NCBI GenBank assembly: GCA_021014325.1
Contig: CM037473.1
Location: forward strand, 4,279,501 to 4,343,500
Direction of reading: 5' to 3'
Source of the DNA: Plazaster borealis
Lineage: Eukaryota; Echinodermata; Asteroidea; Forcipulatida; Labidiasteridae
Length of the DNA: 64,000 bases
Shown piece by piece: positions 23,039 through 33,639 of this stretch. Below the pieces are notes generated by a model. The model worked only from the letters and a program-made list of their open reading frames with translations. It was not told where the DNA came from and made no database searches. Position numbers and translations under genes: made by a program. Position 1 is the stretch's first letter; each line of letters starts with the position of its first letter.

Positions 23039-23587
23039 GTGGCATGATCAAATTATTATCAGAATCAAAATCATAGAATTTTATTATTTGTTTAGTTACT
23101 AGTACTATTCACTGGCAAACTGCTACAAGCCTTGGCTTTCTAAAAAACACACCAAAAAACCCCCACATCCTTCACTTGTATATCAAGGTGTTTGTGTTCA
23201 TGCTCCACTTCTTTTGCACCTCATTTTACGTCAATGCTCTCTTTAGGTCAGTTTATACACTACTGGAAGAAGATTAACCTAGATCTTGCGACCATAATTT
23301 GCACTGCATTCAATGTAAAAAAAAACAACCCTGCATTCATAAAGGTTGTATTCAATCGGATTTTACAAATTGAATAATAAAATACCCGATGTCAATCTGG
23401 TTGACATTTCCTTGCAAATTGTTTGTGTCTGTCATGCACTTGTCCTTTTTTACCATAGATATTTAGTCGTATTTAATTGAAAACTCGAAGTTGTGATGTT
23501 GTACATGCCTGTACTTTATTAATTGCATGTAGAAATAAAGCGTTCAGTTGAATGAATTTTATTAACAACTCCTTGAGGCAATCATAA
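23039..23587. other. Spacer, nothing recognised
   Basis: No exon or known repeat seen; several A- and T-runs. Confidence 0.35.
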
Positions 23588-24725
23588 GCCATTTGCAAGT
23601 TAGATTTGGTTAATGTCTAGTACAATGGCTCGCTTAATCACAAGTTACCGCTTAAATTTGAATTATTCGGACTATAGAGACAATTAGCGTGTCGTGGGCG
23701 AGCGGATAGGAGCACCGTACTCAAGCTCTGGTGTTTCTGATCAGCAGAGTGTGGGTTCGAGTCCCGGTCGTGACCCCTGTGTCCTTAGCCAAGACACTTA
23801 ACCATTATTGCTTCTCTTCACCCAGGAGTACAAATGGGTACCGGCGAGAGCTGGGGAGTAACCTGCGATGGACTGGCAGCCTTTCCAGGGGAATAGACAT
23901 TCTCAGTTGTTTAATGTCAAGGAAACCGGATATAAACACCGGCCTGATGAGCCATATTGGCTCGGGACAGACTTTACTTTACATTTTACAAGGACTCCTT
24001 TAATCATAAGTTACCGCTTCAATTTGAATTCCTCGGACTATAGAGACAGTTAATTGATATGCCCCCATCGTTGGGGGCAAGCTATAATGTACAGCTAGCC
24101 CGAACATCTGACGTCACACGTCGAGGCTCGTGAATAACGCCAGATAGCGGCCTTGAGCCAATGGAGGGATCCTGGTAGATGTACCTTTGACCTCCCATCC
24201 ATTCACACGGCAGAGATTCGTAGTGACACACACGGGTACACACGCCACAGTGTGTATAAACAACACTACATACAAACATTAGGTACACGCGCGCAGCAGC
24301 AGACAATTGAAAAGTTCATGGTGTTTGGTGGAGCTGACAAACACGTCACTTCAGAGCGGACCAATCATAACACACATAGATGGAAAGCTTACGTCATTGC
24401 CCGTTTATCCAATAAAATCATTGTATCCACTGAAATCATTGGGTCTGTAAAACCAGTACTTTATCCTTGCGGATAAAGACAGGGGACCAGTCTAATGTAC
24501 AGCAACCTCCAGATGGGCAAGCCCTGGTACCATTGTGACGTATACATTCATTCCGAATTGTGTAAGGTGTTCGCCGTCTCTTCGTAACTACGCAAAAGCT
24601 TGCCCCGAACCATGAGACATAGCAACTGTCTCTGCAGTCTGAGGAATTCAAATTTAAGCGGTATCTCGTGACTAAGCAACTCATTTTACCAGACATTAAC
24701 CAAATCTAACTCACAAATGGCATGT
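23588..24725. mobile_element. 1.1-kb inverted-repeat structure with SINE inside
   Basis: Arms of ~100 bp at 23,588-23,690 and 24,612-24,725 are inverted copies (GCCATTTG-AAGTTAGATTTGG, AATGTCT, ACCGCTTAAATTTGAATT, AGAGACA). A further direct copy of the inner arm portion sits at 24,001-24,055, directly after the SINE at 23,690-23,990. The outline suggests a long-TIR DNA element broken by a SINE and a local duplication. No target duplication could be fixed. Confidence 0.6.
23690..23990 (+). mobile_element. tRNA-derived SINE, chimeric tail
   Basis: Head GTGTCGTGGGCGAGCGGAT, GTTTCTGATCAGCAGAGTG and box B GGGTTCGAGTCCCGG, then AGCCAAGACACTTAACC. The tail differs from the other SINEs (ACAAATGGGTACC, GGAGTAACCTGCGATGG), so this is a separate subfamily. 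Confidence 0.8.
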
Positions 24726-24791
24726 TAGAACTAATGATAAACAATATTAACAAATTCAATCTGGAAGATGCATGTAAATCTTGGTATTTAA

Positions 24792-25160
24792 AGGCACAGT
24801 ACACGTTTGGTAATACTCACAATACATATTAGCATAAAAACTTACTTGGTATTAGAACGAAAAACAGAGAGCTGTTGATAGTACACAACATTGTGAGAAA
24901 CGACTCCCTCTGAAGTAACGTACTTTTTGAGAAAGAAGTAATTTCTCACTAAAATAATACAAACTTCTCGCAAGAAGTTTTTATTCCTATCTGAAAGCAC
25001 ACAAATTTGTACAACAAGAGTGTTTTTCTTTCATCATTTTCTTGCAACTTCGATGACCAATTGAGCCCAAATTTTCACAGGCTTGTTATTATATGCATAT
25101 GTTGGGATACAACAAGTGAGAACACTGGTCTTTGACAATTACCAAACGTGTACGATGCCT
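24792..25160. mobile_element. TTAA-flanked MITE family A, copy 2
   Basis: TTAA at 24,788-24,791 and 25,161-25,164. Termini AGGCACAGTACACGTTTGG and the near-complement of it at the right end. No coding capacity. The TTAA target is the piggyBac signature, but the AGG start is not typical, so the superfamily is only suggested. Confidence 0.88.
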
Positions 25161-25219
25161 TTAATCAGTAAACCAGACTCGCAATTAATACGTATTGGCA
25201 AAATGCAGCACTGTCATGT

Positions 25220-25310
25220 CATGGCCAAATGGTCTAGCGCACTGCACTCAAGTTGTGGTGGTTAAGTCATAGGGCTTAATTCCCGGTCACGACACTTGTG
25301 CCCACGGGAG
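25220..25310 (+). mobile_element. Truncated SINE head (also at 27,310-27,400)
   Basis: TCATGGCCAAATGGTCTAGCG...GTCACGACACTTGTGCCC resembles the tRNA-like head of the local SINEs. It has decayed box elements, no body or tail, and is followed by a G-run. The second copy exists because of the 2,090-bp duplication. Confidence 0.65.
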
Positions 25311-25369
25311 GGGGGGGGGAGATATTTATTGTGATTATTTAAGCTTGATGCGCTACACACTTGGCACAC

Positions 25370-25500
25370 TGCTAAAACTGGGGTGTTAAAATTAACACCA
25401 TGGGTGTTGTCACATAATAATGTTATTGTTTTTTTGCAGAAATTAGTGTTATTTTAACACCCTATGTTGTAAAGTTTGATTCTTTTTTGGTATATCTTGT
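25370..25500. mobile_element. Half fold-back MITE (also at 27,463-27,590)
   Basis: Carries CACTGCTAAAACTGGGGTG and TTAACACCATGGGTGTTGTCA of the fold-back family plus the inner arm TTAGTGTTATTTTAACACCC, but lacks the closing outer arm. Confidence 0.65.
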
Positions 25501-26339
25501 GTCATACATGTGAAAGAACGCATTGCACTCATTGTTAAAATAACTTGATAAGTGGTTTGCCCCATTTTCCTGGCATGGTTGGCTGCAGATTGCGCCACAG
25601 CACCTTGTTAACCCATACAAGGTGCTTTAAACAGGGTCTCAGAATTCAAAAAGATATAGCAAACCTGTCATACCTGTCATGATAGTGCTTTGAATCCTAT
25701 GGCAAAGGCGCCATATAAAAAGACTGCCATAATTATGTATTATTATATAACATCTTTGGAGTTGCTATACCAGCAGAAAAAGGGGACTTCAAAAACTTGT
25801 ACCAAAAAGCGTACAGAAGCGGCTCTAGCATGCTCTTAAAATTTGAGTTATTACCTTTTTGTGGTCGAATAGGCATCGAAGATACCGGTTAATAACCATT
25901 TTACACTTAAAATTTGCATTTAGTAATAAAGGATTCAAGTCAAATATGCACCTCTCCGCGCAGCTTTTTCAGCCGAAAGTCAGAAACTGTTTATCTATGA
26001 TAATGATATGCATTGACCCTTTGACGTCATTGGCGGCTAAAAACTCACGGTTAGCATTATAAACACACACATAAATGTCTCTTTGCTAGGAAAAACAAAA
26101 TACAGTAAAATACTCTTTCTGTCCATCCAGAGCATCCTAAATTGTGTAACTGTAAAATGAAGCCTACACGTTGGTTCGCTACAAACAAGCTAATATTTCC
26201 ACGGAACTTAACTACCTCGCTCCGCAGACCATGAGTGTGCGGACCAGTGCTGTATACGGTTTGAACGTGTGCACACCAGCGATGATTATTGCCATGTCAT
26301 GGGAATAACCATTTTCCCGAGCATGCGCAGAAACGTTAA

Positions 26340-26676
26340 AGGCCCTGTACACTATTGGTAAGATCGAAAAACACAAATGTTCACAGATTCACACACAACT
26401 TACATGATTTAAAGTAAGTAATGGTTGAAAGGGTTCCTTAAAATATTTCTGCCTAAAATGATATCGTTTCTGAGAAATGAGTAAAACAATAGTTTTTCTC
26501 ACGCGCGATATTTTGAAAAAACAGAAAACACATTTAAGGTCTCTTTTCACTATTTTCTCGTGATCTCGATGACCAATTGAGCTCAAACTTTCACAGGTTT
26601 TTTTGTTCATGCATATGTTGAATCACACAAAATGTGGACACTGATTTTGAGCTGTTACCAAAAGTGTACAATACCT
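26340..26676. mobile_element. TTAA-flanked MITE family C, copy 1
   Basis: Left TTAA (26,336-26,339), right TTAG (a one-base variant). Termini AGGCCCTGTACACTATTGG and the complement of CAAAAGTGTACAATACCT. It shares GACCAATTGAGC and ATGCATATGTTG with family A, so the families are related. Confidence 0.82.
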
Positions 26677-26881
26677 TTAGGTCTATAAACACGCGACTGC
26701 TTGACTGTGCGTTGTGTAGAGGTCTCCCCGTGATAATGCCGCGGTCTGCGATGTTGTTGTTTCGCGGGAATCGTCGTGTGTGTATGTTAGGGTTGAATTT
26801 GACGTGTAGAGCGATGTACTGAAAATCAAGCCGAGCTGCGGAATCGCCTCGCCTCTCAAAGATCGAAAACACCCAATTTAA

Positions 26882-27250
26882 AGGCACAGTACACGTTTGG
26901 TAATACTCACAATACATATTAGCATAAAAACTTACTTGGTATTAGAACGAAAAACAGAGAGCTGTTGATAGTACACAACATTGTGAGAAACAACTCCCTC
27001 TGAAGTAACGTACTTTTTGAGAAAGAAGTAATTTCTCACTAAAATAATACAAACTTCTCGCAAGAAGTTTTTATTCCTATCTGAAAGCACACAAATTTGT
27101 ACAACAAGAGTGTTTTTCTTTCATCATTTTCTTGCAACTTCGATGACCAATTGAGCCCAAATTTTCACAGGCTTGTTATTATATGCATATGTTGGGATAC
27201 AACAAGTGAGAACACTGGTCTTTGACAATTACCAAACGTGTACGATGCCT
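26882..27250. mobile_element. TTAA-flanked MITE family A, copy 3
   Basis: Second copy produced by the 2,090-bp duplication; identical in layout to 24,792-25,160. Confidence 0.88.
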
Positions 27251-28429
27251 TTAATCAGTAAACCAGACTCGCAATTAATACGTATTGGCAAAATGCAGCA
27301 CTGTCATGTCATGGCCAAATGGTCTAGCGCACTGCACTCAAGTTGTGGTGGTTAAGTCATAGGGCTTAATTCCCGGTCACGACACTTGTGCCCACGGGAG
27401 GGGGGGGGGGGGAGATATTTATTGTGATTATTTAAGCTTGATGCGCTACACACTTGGCACACTGCTAAAACTGGGGTGTTAAAATTAACACCATGGGTGT
27501 TGTCACATAATAATGTTATTGTTTTTTTGCAGAAATTAGTGTTATTTTAACACCCTATGTTGTAAAGTTTGATTCTTTTTTGGTATATCTTGTGTCATAC
27601 ATGTGAAAGAACGCATTGCACTCATTGTTAAAATAACTTGATAAGTGGTTTGCCCCATTTTCCTGGCATGGTTGGCTGCAGATTGAGCCACAGCACCTTG
27701 TTAACCCATACAAGGTACTTTAAACAGGGTCTCAGAATTCAAAAAGATATAGCAAACCTGTCATACCTGTCATAGTGCTTTGAATCCTATGGCAAAGGCG
27801 CCATATAAAAAGACTGCCATAATTATGTATTATTATATAACATCTTTGGAGTTGCTATACCAGCAGAAAAAGGGGACTTCAAAAACTTGTACCAAAAAGC
27901 GTACAGAAGCGGCTCTAGCATGCTCTTAAAATTTGAGTTATTACCTTTTTGTGGTCGAATAGACATCGAAGATACCGGTTAATAACCATTTTACACTTAA
28001 AATTTGCATTTAGTAATAAAGGATTCAAGTCAAATATGCACCTCTCCGCGCAGCTTTTTCAGCCGAAAGTCAGAAACTGTTTATCTATGATAATGATATG
28101 CATTGACCCTTTGACGTCATTGGCGGCTAAAAACTCACGGTTAGCATTATAAACACACACATAAATGTCTCTTTGCTAGGAAAAACAAAATACAGTAAAA
28201 TACTCTTTCTGTCCATCCAGAGCATCCTAAATTGTGTAACTGTAAAATGAAGCCTACACGTTGGTTCGCTACAAACAAGCTAATATTTCCACGGAACTTA
28301 ACTACCTCGCTCCGCAGACCATGAGTGTGCGGACCAGTGCTGTATACGGTTTGAACGTGTGCACACCAGCGATGATTATTGCCATGTCATGGGAATAACC
28401 ATTTTCCCGAGCATGCGCAGAAACGTTAA

Positions 28430-28766
28430 AGGCCCTGTACACTATTGGTAAGATCGAAAAACACAAATGTTCACAGATTCACACACAACTTACATGATTT
28501 AAAGTAAGTAATGGTTGAAAGGGTTCCTTAAAATATTTCTGCCTAAAATGATATCGTTTCTGAGAAATGAGTAAAACAATAGTTTTTCTCACGCGCGATA
28601 TTTTGAAAAAACAGAAAACACATTTAAGGTCTCTTTTCACTATTTTCTCGTGATCTCGATGACCAATTGAGCTCAAACTTTCACAGGTTTTTTTGTTCAT
28701 GCATATGTTGAATCACACAAAATGTGGACACTGATTTTGAGCTGTTACCAAAAGTGTACAATACCT
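28430..28766. mobile_element. TTAA-flanked MITE family C, copy 2
   Basis: Duplicate of 26,340-26,676 in the second 2,090-bp unit. Confidence 0.82.
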
Positions 28767-28968
28767 TTAGGTCTATAAACACGCGACTGCTTGATTGTGC
28801 GTTGTGTAGGGGTCTCCCCGTGATAATGCCGCGGTCTGCGATGTTGTTGTTTCGCGGGAATCGTCGTGTGTGTATGTTAGGGTTGAATTTGACGTGTAGA
28901 GCGATGTACTGAAAATCAAGCCGAGCTGCGGAATCGCCTCGCCTCTCAAAGATCGAAAACACCCAAAT

Positions 28969-29784
28969 CATAAATCCGTTGTAAATTGGCTTGCTCATTA
29001 TTTGCCTGTTGGATCGTCCAATAAAAAGTCACATTTACGGCCGTACTGATCGCAAATTGTAAAGTTGGGCGGTGTATTTGCGTCAGCTCAGTGCATTCAT
29101 ATAACTAGACGCCGGTGACGTCATGAGTTCCTCGTCGCGGGGTTTGTTTGACCTTGCGTTTTCAGATTTCGGGCTGGGAGTGTTTTCGAGGAAAAGACAT
29201 GCTTACCCTGTTTTAGCGTGAGGTAAGGGATTCATAATAATTTATTATATTTTGGGGGGACTCCATCTATTGGAAAAATGTAAAAGCTAAATATTTCCAA
29301 ACATCCTGGAGCCCCTGTATTAAAGAGAAAACGGAAGTTGTTATTGTATTATTGTACGTTGTATAAGAACAAAAGTGCCTTGACCACACCAACCCACACA
29401 TGACAGCACCAGAGCTAGAGCCCAGTTGCGCATGACCATTCAGTCACAACACTCCACACGCATAAAATAAACCCTCAACAATACAAATGCTTCCACTGTC
29501 TTACTCTCTCTCAAGTGCCATGATTCAGAGTAATGAGTATCGGTACCAGTACCAGTACAAGTACTTGCCCGAAGCTGCTCATCGTGTTTAGCGTCGAAAA
29601 ACTGTTCAGATTTTGACCAAACTGTTATAAGAGAACCGACAACAAGAGTCGGACGTTTTCCCACATTAAGGAAAGTGTTGACGTAAACAATATTCCTTTA
29701 ACAGCTTGTGTTGTGTAGCTATAGTTTTCAGCCCAATCCCACTACATACGGACATAGTTTTACTTCAGATCTCTGAGTTACAAC
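28969..29784. other. Spacer upstream of receptor 3
   Basis: No exon recognised. It contains GTACCAGTACCAGTACAAGTAC at about 29,543. Probably holds the promoter and 5' UTR of the receptor at 29,785, but no element could be fixed. Confidence 0.35.
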
Positions 29785-30882
29785 ATGGCATCAGAGGACT
29801 GCAGGAATGTTTATAATGTCACAGAAGAGGAAGTTACGATGTGGCTTTATTCTCCAGCAGACACCATCATTATTACCATCATCATACCGATCTTATTGGG
29901 TCTTGGTCTTATCAACAACTCGACTTTTCTTCTTGTCATGTTCCGCATTCCGAAAATGAGATCCGATACTAACATCATCTTGGCACATTTGGCAATATCT
30001 GACCTACTGTTCCTGATCACTTCTGCAATACTGTATATATGGAGATATTATGACTCAGTGCTCATCTTTAGTGACCCATACCAGAACTCAACTGGATGTT
30101 CGACATTTTTCATAGTGGGAAATACTGGATACTTTGCAGCTCTGTTGTTGGTAACTTTGGTGTCCTTTGAGAGATATCTCGCAATGTGTCGTCCTATGAA
30201 ACATCTTAAGATCCGCGGGAGGAAACGAACTCACAGACTTGTTGCGATCTGCTGGCTTATTGGGTTCTTAAACGCCGTTTTGGTGATACCCATGTTTGCT
30301 TCTCTTGAAACAATTTGCCTCGAATGGCCTGACAATGACATGTACCTTGGACTACCCTCAACATCGTCATATTGCAGTGCAGTACAGCCTTGGGTAACAA
30401 ACATCTGCATACCATTATTGAACTTTTTATGGGTCATTACAATGGTTGCCAACGTGTATATGTTTGCCTGCATCGTTCGGGCGTTGGACAACCGCATGGG
30501 TGCTGACGGCAGGGTAGATGATGACCGAAAGGCACAACAAATAAGGAACCAAGTTGCTAAGATGCTGGTTGTGAACGGTGTAATTTTCTTCCTCTGTAAT
30601 ATCCCATATCGCGTATTAAGTTTAAGTTGGTGGTTTTCTAACATTGCCCAGATCCCCAATCCACTACAAGCTGTGTTAGGGAGCACATTGTGGAGTTGGT
30701 TGCCAGTCATTCCTCAGTTGATCAACACGGTGATTAATCCAGTGATCTACGGTGTGATGAATTCGCAATACCGTAGCGCATTCAGTAAGGTATTTCACTG
30801 CACAACAAAACAAACCAACTCTGTTCCTACAGTAAGTCAAACAGAGATGAGTGTTGTCCAAGAATCAAATTATAATAACTAA
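29785..30882 (+). CDS. Rhodopsin-class (class A) GPCR, tandem family member 3
   Basis: A 365-residue intronless receptor that begins with an ATG in context AACATGG. Layout: Cys6; glycosylation site NVT at 11-13; TM1 ~27-53 with Asn45; TM2 ~64-86 with Asp73; Cys105; TM3 ~106-129; ERY at 129-131; basic ICL2 (RGRKRTHR); TM4 ~151-171; Cys178 and Cys197 in ECL2; TM5 ~208-232; TM6 ~260-283 with Cys271 and Pro274; TM7 ~302-323 with NPVIY at 318-322. In place of the basic C-tails of members 1 and 2 it has a Ser/Thr/Gln-rich tail. The intracellular loop before TM6 is acidic (VDDDRK), unlike its neighbours. It probably acts at the plasma membrane as a peptide-type receptor; the ligand is unknown. Confidence 0.95.
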   Translation: MASEDCRNVYNVTEEEVTMWLYSPADTIIITIIIPILLGLGLINNSTFLLVMFRIPKMRSDTNIILAHLAISDLLFLITSAILYIWRYYDSVLIFSDPYQNSTGCSTFFIVGNTGYFAALLLVTLVSFERYLAMCRPMKHLKIRGRKRTHRLVAICWLIGFLNAVLVIPMFASLETICLEWPDNDMYLGLPSTSSYCSAVQPWVTNICIPLLNFLWVITMVANVYMFACIVRALDNRMGADGRVDDDRKAQQIRNQVAKMLVVNGVIFFLCNIPYRVLSLSWWFSNIAQIPNPLQAVLGSTLWSWLPVIPQLINTVINPVIYGVMNSQYRSAFSKVFHCTTKQTNSVPTVSQTEMSVVQESNYNN

Positions 30883-31119
30883 CGACAACAGAATATAAAA
30901 ATTATATTCCTCTTTTTTTTAATCAACATTCATTGTTAATAATGACGTCTAAACAGGGTATCAAAAGTTGCTGCAAAGTAAAGGGCATGCGATTTGCTCG
31001 CTTACAATACCTTCTTGCCCATTGCTCACATAAGGCAACATAAAACAAAAAATTGTTGATCATCCTTTTTTATGGGGGGGGGGGAGTGGGGTTGGAAGGG
31101 CTTTTTTTCTTTTCTTTTT
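30883..31119. other. 3' flank of receptor 3
   Basis: No repeat recognised except a G-run at 31,075-31,084 and a pyrimidine-rich tract. Confidence 0.4.
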
Positions 31120-31363
31120 TCTTCTTTTTACATGGCAAAATATGAAATAAAGAATAAAGAAATTATCACAATCACTATAAAACAGAGGGTTTGTGTGATT
31201 TTGATGTTATTAATTGTTTTGTTAAACCCATTTAACTCCTATAGATGACATATTCTGTAAGCATTTAAAAACTAAAAATTAAAACGCAGTGCACCTGAAG
31301 TAAATATTTGAAGAATTGTTCTTGTTTTTTGCCAACATGAATAACCTGTCTTCAAACATCTTT

Positions 31364-32035
31364 GATGGGAAGATGGCGCCGATCAACGGCGACACGGTTT
31401 TGCGAGCTCTTACATTTTTACTTTTTATGTGCTTTTTAGGAAAGCCCAGCAACGGTTGTTCTTTCTTAGAAGATTGAGAAGTTTTCGTCTCAGCCAGGAT
31501 TTGCTGATTAAGTTTGATCGGGCTGTGGTAGAGAGTGTTTTGACACTCTCGATCACTGTCTGGTACGGCAACACCACGGCAGATGACCGAAAACGCCTCA
31601 ATCGTGTAGTCAGCACTGCTAGCTTTATAATTGGTCGTGAGCTTCCTGCTTTGGATAAACTTTATGCCGCACGGGTTCTAAAGAAATCGAGATCTATTAT
31701 TTCAGATGAATTTCACCCTGCGAATGGTTTATTTGAACTGATGAGAACAGGAACTTAGCGGTATAGAGCGATCAGAGCCGACTCCAACCGTACTCGTAAC
31801 AGTTTTTATCCCAGTGCACATAGGTTACTGAATGATTATTACTTTGTTTGCAATTTTTTACTGTTGCTATCTTTTCATAATGTGTGCATATTATTTATTT
31901 GTTATTGTATGCCTTTTGTGGTTTTTTTTTGTTTTCTGTATTTTTTGTAATTTTAATATTTTTGGACTCGCAAACCAAAGTAAATTTCACTGTATATGTA
32001 TATAATGTGCGACAATAAAACAGAATTGAATTGAA
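31364..32035 (+). mobile_element. Internally deleted LINE (CR1/L2-type) insertion
   Basis: Starts with GGGAAGATGGCGCCGATCAA, a typical LINE 5' leader. It then joins abruptly near 31,435 to the C-terminal part of an ORF2 reverse transcriptase and ends with GACAATAAAACAG(AATTG)n. Comparison with 33,130-33,425 defines the inserted piece. A short ATCTT may be the target duplication. Most of ORF2 is missing, so the copy cannot move on its own. Confidence 0.8.
31429..31860 (+). pseudogene. LINE reverse transcriptase C-terminal remnant
   Basis: Frame RKAQQRLFFLRRLRSF...VVESVLTLSITVWYGN...LNRVVSTASFIIG...HPANGLFELM matches the region following the catalytic domain of CR1/L2/jockey-like ORF2 proteins. 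There is no initiator of its own and no catalytic YxDD segment. A TAG at 31,755 interrupts the frame, after which the typical RYRAIRADSNRTRNSFYPSA continues in the same frame. It is dead. Confidence 0.85.
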
Positions 32036-32085
32036 TCTTCTCTAACCTATAGATTTTGATAAAAAATCAGCTGAAAAATCTGGGA

Positions 32086-33129
32086 CCCAAATTTGACTGA
32101 AAAAAGATCATTGAAAAGAAAAAAAGTGGGGTGGGGGGGGTTCGTATAGGGTCGGGCGGGGACGATCAACAATCTTTTTGTATGTGGCCTAAGAACGAAA
32201 TTGTACACACGGCATCCATCTATAAGTCCAAAAAAAAATTCGTTCGATCCAACGTGCCAGAATCAACCTCTGATCGAAAAATATAGTTTGCCGCATTAAT
32301 TTCAAAAAAGGTAAATTTTTACCAAGCTTGGGAAATTGTTATTTTATGCGATTAGACAATTAAAGTAACTTTCAAACTCATAACTGAAGATCGCATGAAT
32401 CAATTAAAACTCGGTATAATCTACACAAAAATTGTTGGTTATTTTCAATCTGAAACAACAAATATAATTTAAGTTAAAAACGAAAATTAGATACTAGGTT
32501 AACAGTAAATCAATTGTAAAACTTGTACAAGCAATTAAAGTTGTCCAATTTTCCCAGAAGTATACAGGCCATCTACCCTACTAATTTTATATACTTTTTA
32601 GAGTTTTTTATATTTTAGTTATCTCTTGTTCTAATTTTATTGTATGTTTTAAGAAATCTTTACCAGTATTTTTGCTCATTCAATTTTTCATTGTTCTTTT
32701 GTGTAATGCAATTTTCAGTGGTTTTACTTATTTGTATTGTACATTTTAATGCGCCTTTGAACAGCCTTCTCAGGAATTGACGCATTATAAATACAATTAT
32801 TATTATTATTATTAATATGTATATTCGGATTTTAAGTGTAAAGCTCTCACCTTGAAATGGCCGTCCGGCCTTGTGATGTTGGGCGATCTCTCATTAATAA
32901 AAATTAAAAATATTAGGGAACAAATTCTGACAGATGATGCTTTTTTAAACATACAACAACGTTTGGATATGCCACTGACAATGAATAAAATACATACAAC
33001 ATTACAACATGCACAATTGTCTGTACATGGCTGATGGTTATGTCGAAATCCTTACGATAAATGTTAATAATTGTTAATAAGCTTTTAATTAATGTTCCAC
33101 TTTTTCTTATATAGGTTGTTTTTTGTTTT
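32086..33129. other. Spacer, nothing recognised
   Basis: A+T-rich. Contains a G-run at 32,134-32,140, an (ATT)n tract near 32,800, and GCGCCTTTGAACAGCC..GACGCATTATAAATAC near 32,750, which resembles a SINE or LINE tail. No exon. Confidence 0.4.
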
Positions 33130-33425
33130 TTGTTTTGTAGGCCTACATGGTAAAAATATGAAATCAAGTATAAAGAAATCATCAGAATAACTATAAAACA
33201 GAGGGTTGTGTGATTTTGATGTTTTTAACTGTTTTGTTAAACCCGATTAACCCCTAGATGACATTTTCTGTAAACATTTTTCAAAAAACTAAAACGCACT
33301 TTAGCCTAAATAAATATATGAAGAATTAGGCCTATTCTTGTTGTTGCCAACATGAATAAACTTTTTCTCAAACATATTTTCCAACCTATAGATTTTGAAC
33401 AAATATCAGCTAAAACATCTGGGAG
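33130..33425 (+). repeat. Direct repeat copy 2 (uninterrupted)
   Basis: Unbroken counterpart of 31,120-31,363 plus 32,036-32,085; see that entry. Confidence 0.8.
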
Positions 33426-33639
33426 TTGAAAAGGCCGTTTTTAAGATAAAAAACAAAAACAGAAAACAATTGGGTTTTTTATGTGGCTTAACAGTTACAA
33501 GTGACTTAAATATGCACTTGACGATGACGTCATGTGTACAATGTCTATCGGTTCCACATTATCATTCCGGAAAGCTGTTTCTTTTTAGAGGGTTGAAGTA
33601 TAGCCCACACTTTGACGTCTTTTTAAGCAAATGTTTTAG

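Larger units (their letters stand above)
24788..28968. repeat. 2,090-bp near-identical tandem duplication
   Basis: Bases 24,788-26,877 are repeated at 26,878-28,968 with a constant 2,090-bp offset. The few differences include a longer G-run near 27,400, a balancing 3-bp loss near 27,770, and single substitutions near 25,586/27,676 and 25,873/27,963. Each unit holds a family A MITE, a SINE head, a half fold-back element and a family C MITE. The left boundary of each unit coincides with the TTAA of the family A MITE. The high identity means a very recent event or an assembly artefact. Confidence 0.95.
31120..32085 (+). repeat. Direct repeat copy 1 (pair with 33,130-33,425), split by a LINE
   Basis: The left part 31,120-31,363 and right part 32,036-32,085 align with one continuous stretch at 33,130-33,425 (AAAACAGAGGG, TGTGTGATTTTGATGTT, GTTTTGTTAAACCC, GCCAACATGAATAA, AACCTATAGATTTTGA). 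The intervening 31,364-32,035 is absent there. The second copy therefore shows the state before insertion. Confidence 0.8.

Noticed and set aside
30231..30710. 159-codon minus-strand frame inside receptor 3, and similar antisense frames inside the other receptors
   Set aside because: They are antisense shadows of the conserved receptor coding frames, with no independent features.
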